From positions 2,258,001 to 2,322,000 of the forward strand of contig JAUCEF010000003.1 of the NCBI GenBank assembly GCA_033558025.1: a DNA stretch of 64,000 nucleotides, read 5' to 3'. This DNA comes from Phytophthora sp. 'mugwort' (lineage: Eukaryota > Oomycota > Peronosporomycetes > Peronosporales > Peronosporaceae). Made by a program: the position numbers and the translations under genes. Shown here one piece after another: positions 9,961-21,641 of this stretch; position 1 is the stretch's first letter, and each line of letters starts with the position of its first letter. The notes beneath the pieces are model-generated. The model did no database searches and was not told the DNA's origin. It saw only the letters and a list, made by a program, of their open reading frames with translations.

Positions 9961-12908
9961 ATGGAAGACGACACGGTGCTGCTTGAGTCGGCGGCGTCCG
10001 CGTCCGCGAGCTTCGACGCCTTCGCGTGGGTGGAGGAGGCGTTGTCCTCCCGCTCGGGGGACGCGTCGGCCTTAGCACCGCTAGTGCCGCAACTGGCTCT
10101 GCGCTCGCAGACGCTGGTTCAGACGCTGCACGCGTCGCTGCAGCGCGTGTCGCTCTCATCCCCTGCGCTGCAGACGCGTCTCCAGGGACTGCAGCAGGCT
10201 GCCACACCGCTGGCCAGACGTCTGGATGCCGTGCACGAGGCCTGCGCATCCGGCTCTGTGTCTACCGCGTCCTCTGCCGCCTCGGGCCAGGGTCTGCGCC
10301 ACCTAGTGACACTAAACGAAGCCAAGCGTCGTCTGCAGAGCTGCTCCAAGGCCCTTATGGAGGCCGCGAGGTGGGAACGAAACGTGCGCTCCTGCTTTGC
10401 AGCCGTGGAGGACCCGACGTTGCTGTATGATGCTCTCAAGGGCGACGGCATCAAGCTCAAGGGCAGAGCAGCAGACTGCGACGCGGCCGACGACTTGGCT
10501 GGGCGCGTGCGGGAGATGCAGATGAGTCTAGACGTACTCAAGGACCTGCCGGGCGCCTGGGACCGGAAGCAGACAATGGAGAGGCTCTGCACGCAGATCG
10601 AGGCGGTGATGCTGCCTCGACTGGCTACAAAACTCCGTGAGGACGATCTGGGTGACGTCACGCCGCTCCGCTGGTGTCTTGACGTGCTTGATAGTGTAGA
10701 CAGAGCTCCTCTTGTAAGGGACGAGTTCTGTCGGGCAAGACCCGCACATGTGCATCGCGTATGGTATGCCTATAGTGACGAGATGAAGAGTCAACTGGAC
10801 GGGAAGGACGACAAAGAGGAAGTCTTTGCCAGTTGGTTAGACAACTTTTACGGAGATGTACTGCAGATGTTGCAGCGTGAGAATCGCAACGCTCGGGCGC
10901 TTTTTGGCGCTAGTATGCTCCTGAATCTGCTGCTCGACCTGCTCTACAATACGCTGGAGCCTCTCACCAAGTCATTTCGCGACCGCCTTGTGCACAGCGG
11001 GCCTGCAGGCTTGGATTTCTGTCTTGGGCGACTACTGCACTGCTTTAACGTGACACGAGGATTTGCTGGTCAATTAGTTCAGCTTTTTAGGTCAGTGGAA
11101 AATGAATTGGGAGTGGATTTGGCTGGAAACGACAAGACTTCTGCAAGCGCTGAAGGGATTCTACGTGTTGTCTTCGAGCCATATCGACACTACTTTAAAG
11201 AGTACACCCGCTTCACAAGCGTGGCGCTTACGGATGCGTTACTGCGTCTCGTGCCTGCGTTCAACGCGAACGACAACTCGGAGGAGCTCAATGGAGAAGG
11301 ATACGAAGAGGAAGACCGGGACGCAGCACCGCTTGAGGATTTTTCTCAGCGCTTTGAGGAAGCATCAGAGGCAGTCTGGGTGCTTGTGGATGAGAGTTTA
11401 CAGCAATGTTATGAGTTTACAGGTGGTGCTGCGTTCCCTGAAGCTGTGAAAGCCGTTGGAACGGCTGTGGAGCAATTCACGTTGGCTTTGAGCGCGACAA
11501 TACCGGCCATCCGAAAGTTCTGCAAAGCTAAACCTTCTTCCCAAGCGGAAGGTGCCACTAATGAAACGCTAGTTGCTTCTCCCGACTGGAGTCGGTTCCA
11601 CGCGTCATTAGCGCTATTGAAGGCTTGTGGTACTCTAGAAAGTCAGCTTTGTACACTTGATGGTCGAGTACGCGTTCGGATGCGCGAACAACTGGCTCAG
11701 TTCGTGGGCGAGGCATCAGGATCGTCGTCACCACGCAGCCGCCGTAAGAAAAGTCATGATTGCACGAATATCGCGTTAGCCGACCTCGTGGATCCGACAA
11801 AACTAGTAGCAGCCGTGTCAAAAAGCTGGCTTCATGACGAGGACCCGATCCGACAATCACAATTCCATCAGTTCGAGATGGAGCTACTAGATCATTCAAC
11901 AGGATCGTCAGGGGTTGAGATCCCTGCTCGTTATCCAACTGCTACGGTACGTATTCGTGTGCTGTGTTCTCAACGTTCAGCTCTAGGGTCGTACTGATTT
12001 AATGAACGTTTGATGCGAGACGAATGTAGCTGCTGGATGAGGCTCAGCGTGCCGTTCGGTCATGGACTAAGGAGGCACAGCTTCTCACATATGACACCGT
12101 ATTCCTGCCTATCGCGCACGTATTAAATACGCTACCTGCCAATGAGGTACGTCAGTATCTCTCACTATCTTTTACCAATACTCGAAACTAATCAAACTTC
12201 ACTTGCTTGTAGAACTGGCGCAAGATGCCGAATGCGGCTCTGGGTGATCTACCAACCTTTAGCATGCTGCCACAAGACTACATTACAATGGTAGCTGATA
12301 TGCTGCTGTCACTGCTGCCACAGCTCGAACCCTTTGCAGAGAGCAGCAATCTCGAGTACGCCTTTATAGCCTCCCATGGTGCGTTTGAGGTGTGTGTTCA
12401 GAGCGAATGGACTCGTCTCGGCCAGGTCTTACACCTGACACCCTTGGAGCTGACGACGTGTCAGCGGACTTTTGGCTCGGATGGCAACCTTGCTGTCCCA
12501 GAACCAGCACCGACGGCGACAGAGTTTGTGGACTTGTGGACTGCAGCAGTGGCTAGCGGTACTTTAGCAGCCTTCTTGCGTCTGGTGTGCTCAATCTCGA
12601 CTTTGTCAGACATGGGGGCTCAGCAATTGTCTGCCGATTTGGGCTATTTCCACAACGTATTGAGCGCTATGGGCGGCGAGGGCAATTTCATTCTCGATGA
12701 CCTGCGTCATACGCTGGAGATGGATCTGCAGGCACATATCCAGCATGTTGAAGAGCTTCGAGCTGACCAGGGCAGCCCGGAGAAGCAAGCGCTGGTCAAA
12801 CTCAACGACTGCATCGCCGTTATACGTCAACGAGCGTTAGAATCACCTCGTCGATTGTCAGCAGCTAGTGCTGGTGGTTCAACTGGAACCTCGTTACAGT
12901 TGTACTAG
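9961..12908 (+). CDS. COG7: Conserved oligomeric Golgi complex subunit 7 (three exons)
   Basis: Exons are 9961-11946, 12030-12146 and 12213-12908. Introns are 11947-12029 (GTACGT...GTAG, 83 bp) and 12147-12212 (GTACGT...TGTAG, 66 bp), both phase 0; the product is 932 residues. The N-terminus (FDAFAWVEEAL) matches the start of COG7, as does the helical region LNEAKRRLQSCSKALMEAARW followed by a short-repeat helical scaffold. Exons 2 and 3 supply the conserved middle/C-terminal helices (DTVFLPIAHVLNTLP, then NWRKMPNAALGDLPTFSMLP). COG7 belongs to lobe B of the COG tether, which captures retrograde vesicles at the Golgi. The length exceeds the human protein (about 770) because of an Ala/Ser-rich N-terminal part and acidic inserts near residue 440. 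The ATG at 9961 opens the conserved N-terminus, so the start looks right. Confidence 0.88.
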
Positions 12909-13076
12909 ATGTTTGGGAAGAGCTTGCTCAGAAATCTAAAACGAGTCGCGGATGCTGCTAAACAAAGAGAGAAATCGCTGGTATACTTTCGTCGCAACTC
13001 AATCCTTAGTTCAGTGGTTGCACTTTCCACTTCGTCCGTCTTCTTTTGTGTGCTTCAGCGTTAGTGAGCGACGACG

Positions 13077-13460
13077 ATGGCATCGATCTACTTCTACTAC
13101 AACGAGCTGCTGCGACAGAGTGCAGACCAAACGGTCACAAGCGGTAGAAATATTCGTAGTGGTTATTCTCCATGTGATGACGAGGATCTTCAGCAGCAGA
13201 AGCCGAAGCCGCATGCAACACCGGACAAGTCATTTGATATAACACAGCAAGGATCCAGTAGCAATCCCGCAGAGACCAAAGCCAATGGGAACGAGAACCA
13301 AGACGAAGATCAAGCTCCGAAGATGCTCTGCGGTATCCACGCCGACATCGAAACCACGCTGGTCGCACTCCAGCCGCGCATGAACCGACTCGCCTACCTG
13401 CAAACGACTGGAGCGACAAACCTAGACGCTCTGGCACGATCTCTAGGACCCAAACTATAG
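13077..13460 (+). CDS. Small orphan protein, 127 residues
   Basis: An ORF in the 700-bp gap between COG7 (same strand, 168 bp upstream) and the convergent kinase-like gene. The N-terminus MASIYFYYNELLRQSADQ is followed by a polar low-complexity stretch (residues 35-80, rich in Gln, Pro, Asn and Asp). A C-terminal helical part begins MLCGIHADIETTLVALQ and ends at LGPKL. No signal peptide, membrane helix or known domain is visible. The ordered C-terminus suggests a real gene; the minus-strand frame over the same bases is less protein-like. No function is assigned. Confidence 0.5.
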   Translation: MASIYFYYNELLRQSADQTVTSGRNIRSGYSPCDDEDLQQQKPKPHATPDKSFDITQQGSSSNPAETKANGNENQDEDQAPKMLCGIHADIETTLVALQPRMNRLAYLQTTGATNLDALARSLGPKL

Positions 13461-13613
13461 TAGCTGTCGTCATATCCTGGCATCGAGGATCCTTGATACA
13501 TACAGTACGACCAAGAATTACTCCTTTTGACCTAAGTAGGAGTTCCTATGCAGACAGCTAACGTAGACAATGCATACAGTTAGCAACAATCTCAGCTTCA
13601 AACCCGTCTATCT

Positions 13614-15206
13614 TCATGATCTGTCATCGCTGGAGCAGCTACTCAGAGACTTGGATGAGAAGAACCGACGCTGACGCAGCAGCACCTGCCACATTTTATC
13701 TAGTGATTTTTGGTGCGTCATGTGCCTGCCATCGCCAGTAGTATTAACTTCTCTGGTCAACTCGTTCGCGGGTACGGCGACCCAGGAACGGCTTATGTCC
13801 GGATCGGCTACGACGTCTTTGTCATTGCTGTTCGTATTGTCACCTCCCATCTCGAGGCTAGCGAGACGCATAAAGCAATCAGCACTGGGACGTTCCTGCT
13901 GCGCTTCGTCGTCTAATAAGAGCTGGGTGCCATGCGTCGACATAAAGGACGGACGAGCTTCCTCTTCTTCCGCTTCCACCTCAAGGGTGTCACGTCTCAG
14001 AACAGCACCGCCACCGCCGATACTGCTAAAAGGCCCGTCAACACTCGTCGGTGTACTAGCTCCACTTGGCGGTGCATTTGCCACCTCATTCTGGTTGTCC
14101 ATTCCATTTAACGCCACACTGGTCGATACTGACGGTCTGTACGCGACAGCAGCCACTTCTTCAGCATACCGCGCCGTAAACAACTCGTGCTGTGTCATCA
14201 TATCGGCGCTCCAACCGACAGCAAGTGCTACGTCTCCATTGAGCCATGGATGTGCTGTCAGCTCTTCAGCACTCATAGCAGCATCAGGATTTTTCTCCAA
14301 TAATCGACGTAGCAGATCTTTCGCCGCACGACTCAGCAGAGTGCCGCCCCCGGGGAAGGTCAGTTTGTCCTGCAATACGCGGCGCTCAATATCCGCGACG
14401 TTATCCGCTCCGTCGTCCGTGCTGTCGAACGGGAAACAGCCGCACAACATCACGTAGAGCGTGACGCCAAGCGCCCAAACGTCGATCTGCTGCGCTTCTC
14501 TCCAGTTCGTCACGAGGCGCCCTTCATCGTCCTCCTGCACGACCTCCGTCCACCTGAGTCCGTCCTTGCGGTTCAGCAAGAACGGCGGCAGGAAGCGAAT
14601 ATGGTGCACGTCATCCCACAGGAACCCCCTGGTCCGGGGTCGACAGCGCAGCGTCAGTGCTCGCCATGGCGCTGCTCGCCCGAATGCCGCGAGCAGCACA
14701 CGCGCGTCCGGCTCATCGTCGCTGAAGAGCAGGTGCTCAGGGCGCACCTCTCCGTGCACGATGCCTCGCTCGTGGAGGAACTTCAATCCCAGGCTCGCCT
14801 GCTGCACCACGCGGCTGGCGTCGCGTTCGGAGCGTAGTCTGGTCAGTACCTCGCCGCCCCGCGCCAGCTCGAACGCTAACTCTACGCGCGTGCCCACTGT
14901 CGTCACCTCGTGCAGCTGCAGCAAATTCTGGTGGCCACGCGCCAGCTGCAGCACGCGGACCTCCTGGCGCAGACGACGGCGCGTAGTGCGTTGGCGCAGC
15001 AGGCGGCGGTCCAGGACCTTGAGTGCGACAAGCTCCTGCGTCACGCGATGGTGCGCCGTGTAGAGCCCAGGCCGAGGCCCCGATGCGGACATTGAGACAG
15101 CAGACGAGGAGGGAGCGGACAGCGGACGCAGATCCACCCAGTTACTCATCGGGGCCATGGTCGACAGGCGGCACGAGCAGCCAGCGCACGGCCCAAACCA
15201 CCACAT
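13614..15206 (-). CDS. CAMK-like pseudokinase
   Basis: A single-exon 530-residue protein with a protein kinase fold. Present are the ATP-site lysine in VALK (Lys63), an alpha-C Glu (EVRVLQL, Glu82), the DVWALGVTLYVMLCGCFPF block after the activation segment, and the HPWL end of the lobe. Missing are a proper glycine loop, the HRD catalytic Asp (the site reads HGEVRPEHLLF, so Glu153 and His158 replace Asp and Asn) and the DFG Asp (the site reads LLAAFGRA, Ala174). The RxT-type arginine before HPWL is also absent. A Ser/Thr/Asp-rich tail of about 180 residues follows. The fold is closest to calcium/calmodulin-type and SNF1-type kinases. Phosphotransfer is unlikely; a scaffold or allosteric role is the usual reading. 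The ATG at codon 17 (15158, MAPMSNW) may be the true start. Confidence 0.82.
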   Translation of the reverse strand: MWWFGPCAGCSCRLSTMAPMSNWVDLRPLSAPSSSAVSMSASGPRPGLYTAHHRVTQELVALKVLDRRLLRQRTTRRRLRQEVRVLQLARGHQNLLQLHEVTTVGTRVELAFELARGGEVLTRLRSERDASRVVQQASLGLKFLHERGIVHGEVRPEHLLFSDDEPDARVLLAAFGRAAPWRALTLRCRPRTRGFLWDDVHHIRFLPPFLLNRKDGLRWTEVVQEDDEGRLVTNWREAQQIDVWALGVTLYVMLCGCFPFDSTDDGADNVADIERRVLQDKLTFPGGGTLLSRAAKDLLRRLLEKNPDAAMSAEELTAHPWLNGDVALAVGWSADMMTQHELFTARYAEEVAAVAYRPSVSTSVALNGMDNQNEVANAPPSGASTPTSVDGPFSSIGGGGAVLRRDTLEVEAEEEEARPSFMSTHGTQLLLDDEAQQERPSADCFMRLASLEMGGDNTNSNDKDVVADPDISRSWVAVPANELTREVNTTGDGRHMTHQKSLDKMWQVLLRQRRFFSSKSLSSCSSDDRS

Positions 15207-15619
15207 CGGAGCTCCAAAACGAGGTGATTGTGCTCGTATATTCGATGTTTTTTTTTTATCTGAAGTATATTCAACAAAACCTCGATTTATAAACTTTCAA
15301 AAGACTTCATGAATCTTGCCCATAAAGTGATTTCAGTTGACCAATGATCAAGCTATATGAGGTCTACGCTTGAGCTTCGGGCCGTACCCGTAGATAAACC
15401 GGAAGCCCCCAGCGATAGCAAGATCAGACCCAGTAACACCACGAACAAGTAGGAGAGCAGGCGAACGAGAGATTGCGAGCAGCGATCGCAGACCGGGCTG
15501 TGTTGAGATCTGCCCGCATCGGTCCTCTGTATGACCGTACCTGGATAGGGTCAAGGAAGCTTATGCCAGCAAGATCGCACACTTGTGGTACGGGCCGTCC
15601 AGAGTGGCAGAGAGGATCA
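15207..15619. other. Intergenic to repeat transition
   Basis: The first 100 bp should hold the promoter of the kinase-like gene. Beyond about 15350 the sequence has the look of degenerate transposon DNA, but I cannot assign it. Confidence 0.4.
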
Positions 15620-15930
15620 GTGAATATGCCACGAGGCTCAAATTTCGGGATCGTATATGTGTCAAAACTGAAGCCGGTAAAGGAGTTCCTGGGTCACCCT
15701 CATGTACCACACATCCTTAACGAAGCAGATGGGCTGGATTTCGACGAAGTCTTGCTGCCGAAAATATCTGAGGCTAGGAGCCACGGTCAGGCGAGTACGA
15801 GAAAAAAATATCTCGACGCGGGGTTTGGCAAGAAGACAATGTGGAGAAGCGTCAACCATGAATCTCAGATCTCACAATGGAGGACCGGATCTGCGAGAAT
15901 GGCGGAGATTAACATCAGGCCAGCTGGCAG
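15620..15930 (+). pseudogene. Gypsy integrase C-terminus with chromodomain, remnant
   Basis: The translation reads VYVSKLKPVKEF, then LDFDEVLLPKIS, then YLDAGFGKKTMWRSVNHE. This follows the order of the C-terminal tail of chromoviral (Ty3/gypsy) integrases: the HVSRLK-type strand, the acidic linker before the chromodomain, and the ILD.R motif of the chromodomain. The end of the chromodomain is frame-disturbed and no RT or LTR was found nearby. A shorter related piece occurs near 39965-40010. The call rests on motif order alone. Confidence 0.5.
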
Positions 15931-16808
15931 GGTTCGAAAAGTTGAAATATACAGCGATCCGGGTTGGAGGTCCGGCGAAGGACGAAGCTCGGGACTTACA
16001 AGCTATCGCAAGATCGCGGCTGATTCCGATCGATCCTCGATCAAATTGGCTCCGTAGTTCAAGATCGGGACAAAGAAAATGAAGATTGGGATTTACCAGC
16101 GACCTACCGCTCGATACCCACATTTAGATCAACTCTCGCTCAGATCGCATACACCTTCTGACGGATCTTCACACACCTTTTGACAGAATGGCCTACACCT
16201 TGAGCCATACGGTTCCTCAATGAATGGAGGCCGATCGACCACCATCTTCGGAGATGTGTTTCGTGAAGCCGGCGTGTTTTGAGTGGTTGATGAGGCACAT
16301 AAATCAGAATAGTCATGATCTGCAAAATAGAGTTCAAGATAGGAAGCAGGACAAGAAAATCATAATAACAATCAGACTTGCCTTGTACTTGACAGCATAT
16401 GCTGCATCCAGGCACGAACCGGAACTGCATTGGTCCAAATGTGTCTTCAACTTCAAGTCAAGGGTAGTAGATCTACACCATTGTACGGCGTTATTCACAG
16501 CGCCAATAATCAAATTCAAAATGTGAACGCTGGGATTCAAATGACCTTAACAAAATGATATTCATCAATATATTCTGTATAATAGGATACGGATGATTGG
16601 CTATACTACGCGTCCCTGAAGGAACGACTATAACGGCGCACCGAGCCGGATTCTTGGAGCTCGCTGCGGATCTTCTCTTCGCTGAAATTGTGACGCCTGA
16701 GCTGTGCAACCGAGCGTTCTGCCACACACTTCCCCACCATCAGCGAGCTCTCCGCTTCGAGGACATGGAATTTGGTACTTAATGTATTGAACGGATTCAG
16801 CAGGTATA
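15931..16808. other. Degenerate repeat DNA, no gene assigned
   Basis: Low-quality ORFs only. A minus-strand frame near 16620-16780 reads KFHVLEAESSLMVGKCVAER and could be an old gene fragment, but I do not recognise it. Confidence 0.4.
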
Positions 16809-17134
16809 TGTTGTCAAAAAGACGTCTCGACCAGCTACGGTATACCGGTAAGATACCGGTATGACCTTCGCTCAGTGACACCGCAACCATTTCTGCGATT
16901 ACGGGACGGTGTTACGCTACGGACGATTAAGCCACGGGTGGGTACAAGATTGTGGGTACAAGATGGGCTCTACGATGCACTCGCCTATTGGCTGAAGTAA
17001 CTCAGTATCCAGTGGAGAATCCAGTAGAGTGTACCCAGTAGGTAGAACTGTAGGCTTAGAGGTAGCAAGGAGTTTGCGAACTAAGGACCTAAACTAATCT
17101 TTTTGCATTTGCCATCAAGTGACCAAGCCTTTTG
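16809..17134 (+). repeat. 5' LTR of a copia family-1 element
   Basis: It begins TGTTGTCAAAAAGACG and ends AAGCCTTTT just before the primer site. It aligns over its whole length with the LTRs at 50020-50379, 51431-51742 and 55835-56146 (shared TACCGGT-containing repeats, and shared GCCATCAAGTGACCAAGCC near the 3' end). Confidence 0.8.
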
Positions 17135-17146
17135 GTTATGAGCCCA
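17135..17146 (+). promoter_or_regulatory. Primer binding site (initiator tRNA-Met anticodon arm type)
   Basis: GGTTATGAGCCC follows the LTR directly. Its complement GGGCTCATAACC is the anticodon stem-loop of eukaryotic initiator tRNA-Met. This fits priming by an internally cut half-tRNA, as known for Drosophila copia. The ATG inside the site (17139) is also the first codon of gag. Confidence 0.6.
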
Positions 17147-19634
17147 AGTCCCGTCTTCCCTGACCAATACCAAGACCCCGACTACGCCTTCGCCATGGAC
17201 GCCACTTCGACTACGACCACCCTCATCAACAAGTTAGACTGAACTAACTTCCACACGTGGAAGTTCAAGATGCAGATCGTGCTCGAGAGCGCGAACTGTG
17301 GGAAGTGACAAGTGGGGAAGTGAAGCTGGAGCACTGCCAGACTGCGGCGGATCAAGCGCTCTTTCGGAAGAAGTCGCGCAAGGCGCTGACGATGATCTGT
17401 CTCGCGATGGAGGATTCGCAGCTACTGCTGGTTCGTTCGGCGAAGGACGCGCATGATGCATGGTCAATACTGGAAGGACACTTTAAAAAGAAAAGTTTGG
17501 CCAACAAGCTCTTTCTTCGTCGGCGTTTCTTCACGACGATGATGGAGGAAGGTGTTGATGTGCTGGAGCACATCAACAAGATCAAGACGCTGGCGGAGCA
17601 GCTCGACGCAATGGGCGCTCCGGTCAGCGAGGACGACTTGGTGATCACGCTTTTGGGAAGTCTGAGCGAGTCGTACCAGTTCCTGATCACGGCGTTGGAG
17701 TCCAGAGCCGACTCACTGTCGTGGGAACTCGTGACGTCTCGGCTGCTACATGAGGACGTGAAGCGCAAGGAACAAGGTGGCGGGTACGGACGGCACCGCG
17801 CACGGTCAAGGTCAAGTGTTCATGACAAGCGACAACAAGCGCAAGGGTCGGCAGGCGCAGAAGACTAGTGCCTGTCACTACTGTGGCGAGCACGGACATT
17901 GGATCGCCAAGTGTCCGGTGCGAATCCGCGAGAACGCGGAGCGGCAGAGGCCGCAACGAGCGAATATCGCGCAGAGTGAAGACGACTCTGGCGACTTCCT
18001 CTTCTCAGTTGGTGGTAACACGGGTGCCTCCAAGCGAATGGAGTGTGGCTGGTCGACTCGGGTGTGACGCAGCACATGACGTACTCAAAGGAGTACATGA
18101 AGAACTACAAGAAGATTTTTCCGGTGGACGTGCATCTCGCGGACGACGGTGTGGTTCAGGCTGTGGGGACCGGCGACATAGTGATGTCGATGAAGACCCC
18201 GCGCGGCATGAAGAAGGGTGTACTCACGAACGTGTGGCACATTCCAAAGCTGTCGCGCAATCTGTTTTCGGTTGGTCGGTTCACCAAGGACGTCGGGCCA
18301 GTTATCTTCGAGAGCGATGGGTGCTTCGCTGAAACGAAGAGTCTCAAGTGGAAGCTCGGCGCTCGTGAGGGCAAAGGGCTGTTCAAGCTGTGCATCACTC
18401 CGATGATGCCTGACGAGGCCAATGCGGCAAGTTCGAAGGATCGCCAAGGGGACACCACGTCGTACCTCTGGCACCTTCGACTTGGTCACATCGGCCATGG
18501 CGGTCTAGACGCCATCGTCAAGAAGGGCTACGGTGTCGGTATCGACATGGCGTCGGTGAAGCAGTGGGAGCTGTGTGACGGATGCTCACTCGGCAAACAA
18601 ACGCGAGTGAGCTACATGAAGTCGTCGCCGAACCGTGCGAAGCAAGTGCTGGAGGTGGCTCACAGCGATGTGTGCGGCCCCATGCAGACACCAACGGTTG
18701 GTGGCAAGCGCTACTTCGTCACGTTCATTGACGACAAGTCGCACTTCTGTGTGGTGTACTTGCTGCGGAACAAGTCCGAGGTGGCTGCCAAATTCGCTAA
18801 GTTTGTGGCGTTTGCTGAAACTCAGACCGGCAAGCGCGTGAAAACACTCCGAGCGACAACGGCGGCGAGTACACTTCGGGTGAGATGGCCAAGTTCTGTG
18901 CGGACCGTGGTATCATGCAGAAGTTCACGCCGCCATACACGCCTCAGCTGAACGGAGTCGCCGAGCGCATGAACCAGACGTTGGTGGAGTGTGCGCGCTG
19001 CATGCTGGAACATGCTGGATTGCCCAAGACGTATTGGGGTGAAGCTGTCGTGACAGCTACGTTCCTCCGTAATCGGTGTCCGACGCGTGCCATCAACCAC
19101 GACAAGTCGCCGCACCAGGTTTGGACAGGCAAGAAACCGCTGCTAGCGAACCTCAAGGTGTTCGGTTGCCACGCGTACGTGCACGTGCCGAAGGAGAAGC
19201 GCACCAAGTTTGACGCTCGGTCGGTGCGCTGTCGGTTCCTGGGATACTCGGAGCATGAGAAAGCGTATCGTTTCGAAGAGATCAAGAGCGGTCGCGTGCT
19301 GGTGAGCCGCGATGCGCAGTTTATGGAAGACGTCTTCGACAGTGGGAGACGTGACTACCATCAGAGGGAGGTGGTGGTCATTCAAGATGAAGAGACGACA
19401 GATCAAGATTCGTTGCAGTCGGATGAAGACGACAAAGAAGAAGAAGAAGAAGAAGCAGCGCGGGACGAAGGTTTTGAACCAGGCAGCAAGCGACACCGGC
19501 GGACGCAGTCGCTGGAAGAAGCTGTGGAAGTTCCAAGTGCCAAGTGGCAGAGTCGACACCTGACTCTGGACGAGATGTCGGCTGCGGCTCAAGAAAGTCA
19601 AGACTTCGAAGCTGCATACGTCGTGACAACTCTT
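17139..19634 (+). pseudogene. Copia family-1 gag-PR-integrase, truncated and frameshifted
   Basis: A degraded relative of the near-intact element at 51431-56146. It has a gag N-terminus with an early TGA (after INKLD) and a one-base loss near 17284. A long gag ORF runs from 17257 to 17868 and is followed by a CCHC knuckle (CHYCGEHGHWIAKC, near 17871). The protease DSG triad is altered to VDSGVTQHM. The GAG-pre-integrase (LWHLRLGHIGHGGL) and integrase core (HSDVCGPM, FIDDKSHF, then NGVAERMNQTLVE) follow, with a frameshift near 18855. A GAA run gives poly-Glu near 19437-19460. Homology stops at about 19634, before the reverse transcriptase; no RT, RNase H or 3' LTR is present. The copy is therefore 3'-truncated and dead. 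Confidence 0.85.
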
Positions 19635-21395
19635 GGCCACCGACCTCATAGCTTTCCATAGTGCCTTTGCCCCTAGCATCCGCCTGTTCCTTTGGCATGT
19701 CTTGGCTCTCATCCGTAGCGTCACGCACATGACATTCATACGCGGTAACAGAAACTCGTCAACCTGTTTCCGAACAGTGATAGGGCTGGCATCAGCGAGC
19801 CGATTGGCTATCTCCCCCACCAAGCCCAGTACCACGTAGTGGTAGCGTCAGCGTGGCGCGCGGGTACGCTTGATCCGAAAGTGACTGATGACCCCATATT
19901 GGATCACCAACTCCTATGTATTGGGTAGCCAATCAACAACTCCCAATTCGGATCATGCACGATTGTAAAATGATCCTTTAAGATTTTTCAATAACAAATC
20001 GGTTGGTTATGTTGGTCGTTTTCGTCCTGAAAGACTTTTCTTAATCAAATGAAGCGTTTGGACGAACCCCCGGGTCCCACAACAATATCCTCTGTATACC
20101 GAGCCGAGTTGTATTACCGAGCCGAGTTGTACTTTTGGTTACTCCATGACCACCCCTGCAAACTACCAGCGAGTCATTCCCGGGTTGGCGCTGCTCGCAC
20201 GCCACCATGCCACGTCAGCACGCCGGTGGCTACCAGGCCACGGTTCCTCGTCGTCGCCGGGAGAAGAGGGGCAGGTGGGGCAGAAGCCGCGTACAAGCAG
20301 TCGGTGCAGATTCTTGCCGAAGATGCTGTAAAGACGATGAGGGAGCAACGGGATTCTTGGGAAACTTGACATGGAGGAAATGAATGGGATCAGTCTGAAG
20401 GGGTCATCATGCAGTTGTCGCAACAAGGCCTTTCAGATAAGAGCAATCCTAACCGTCGGTGGGAGTCGTGTAGCGAGGCTGCAAAATGTTCTCCAAAATG
20501 GAGTTGACACACTACACACAACACGGAAGCGTCCCCAATCTTCGCATGCGTCTACCGAAATCGATTTCGCTGCTTTTGTTCAAGTAGATCCTCGAGGATG
20601 GATTCCCTTGTGCACACGACGACCGCGTCAAAATTTCACAGGACCTAGGGTAACGTGAAAGGTAGTCCTCGTACACTATCAGAACGACATAACGCGAGGA
20701 AATCCCGACGCTAGAATGAGGAGCTACGAACGGTTCACGCAATACGCGCACTACGTTTACCCTGGTGTTCACTTGACACGAACATCAGAAGACGTCTGCG
20801 CCTGCTGTGTCAGACTCGACACATTGTTGCGCAAAGTTGGCATTTCGGACGCTGTACTGGTGGTATATTGTGGTAACACCGGAGTTCAACTGGGACCATG
20901 GGGTACCGCCAAACGCTTCAGATGTTCCCATTGGCACCCATGATGGTTGCCTAGTATCGCTGCGATATATTCTGTTCCCGCCTAAGAGGCGTTGCCAACA
21001 AGAATCGACGACGTGATGTGGTATATAGCTCTGAACACGATAACCGAATACATGTACAATAACTCCGCAGCTGGGGGGATTTTCAAACTCACTTCAAGGT
21101 AACGTGATTACAGCAGAAAAAAGAAAAACAGAACAGCGGGTAAACTGGGTGACCGGGATCTACCCAACCGTTTTAAGCCGTAATGCATAAATAACATATT
21201 ATAAATGACTTTCTTGACGGTTCGTCCCTAACGTGCAGCGGGGCTGCGTAGCGTAGTATGTCAGAGGAAGACGTATGACTCCCCGAGTCTTAGCTGTGGT
21301 TACCCTAACCCCTAAGGTCTCCGCAGAGGCTTAAATCGCTCTAGTTATACCACTAGAAATTCAAAGAGTCAGCATTCCTAAACCTAGGGCAATCC
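19635..21395. other. Unassigned repeat-like DNA
   Basis: This stretch follows the truncated copia copy. It contains only short ORFs without motifs, and a duplicated 18-bp unit near 20098-20133. No gene, tRNA or LTR was recognised. Confidence 0.4.
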
Positions 21396-21641
21396 TTGTT
21401 CTGCCTATTTGTTGCTTATCTAGTTGCCGTCAGTTCGGGAGTGGGATGGTCACATGCCATCTCCCCGTTACATCCCTCGGCTTTGCTTTTCCTGCGATGG
21501 GATCGCTGGCTTCTTTCCTTACGGGTGTCCCTCAGTTCACTTACCTATCAGCCAATTGCATCAGTTTCTTTGCTTTATTAGCCTATCGCTTCACTCCACT
21601 TAGTGGCATACAAATTGGTAGATGTTGGGGCTCAACACTCC
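21396..21641 (-). repeat. LTR-like direct repeat, copia family 3 (left copy)
   Basis: About 230 bp repeat nearly identically at 26744-26970 in the same orientation. On the minus strand it begins TGTTGAGCCCCAACATC and is preceded by AGTGGGAG, a polypurine tract like that of family 1. It is therefore best read as the 3' LTR of the minus-strand element whose 5' LTR is the right copy. Confidence 0.6.

Noticed and set aside
19437..19460. GAA repeat as a microsatellite or regulatory repeat
   Set aside because: It is a short Glu-coding run in the acidic integrase linker of a copia copy.
19143..19835. 230-codon minus-strand ORF
   Set aside because: Most of it is antisense to the copia integrase frame; the rest shows no recognisable domain.
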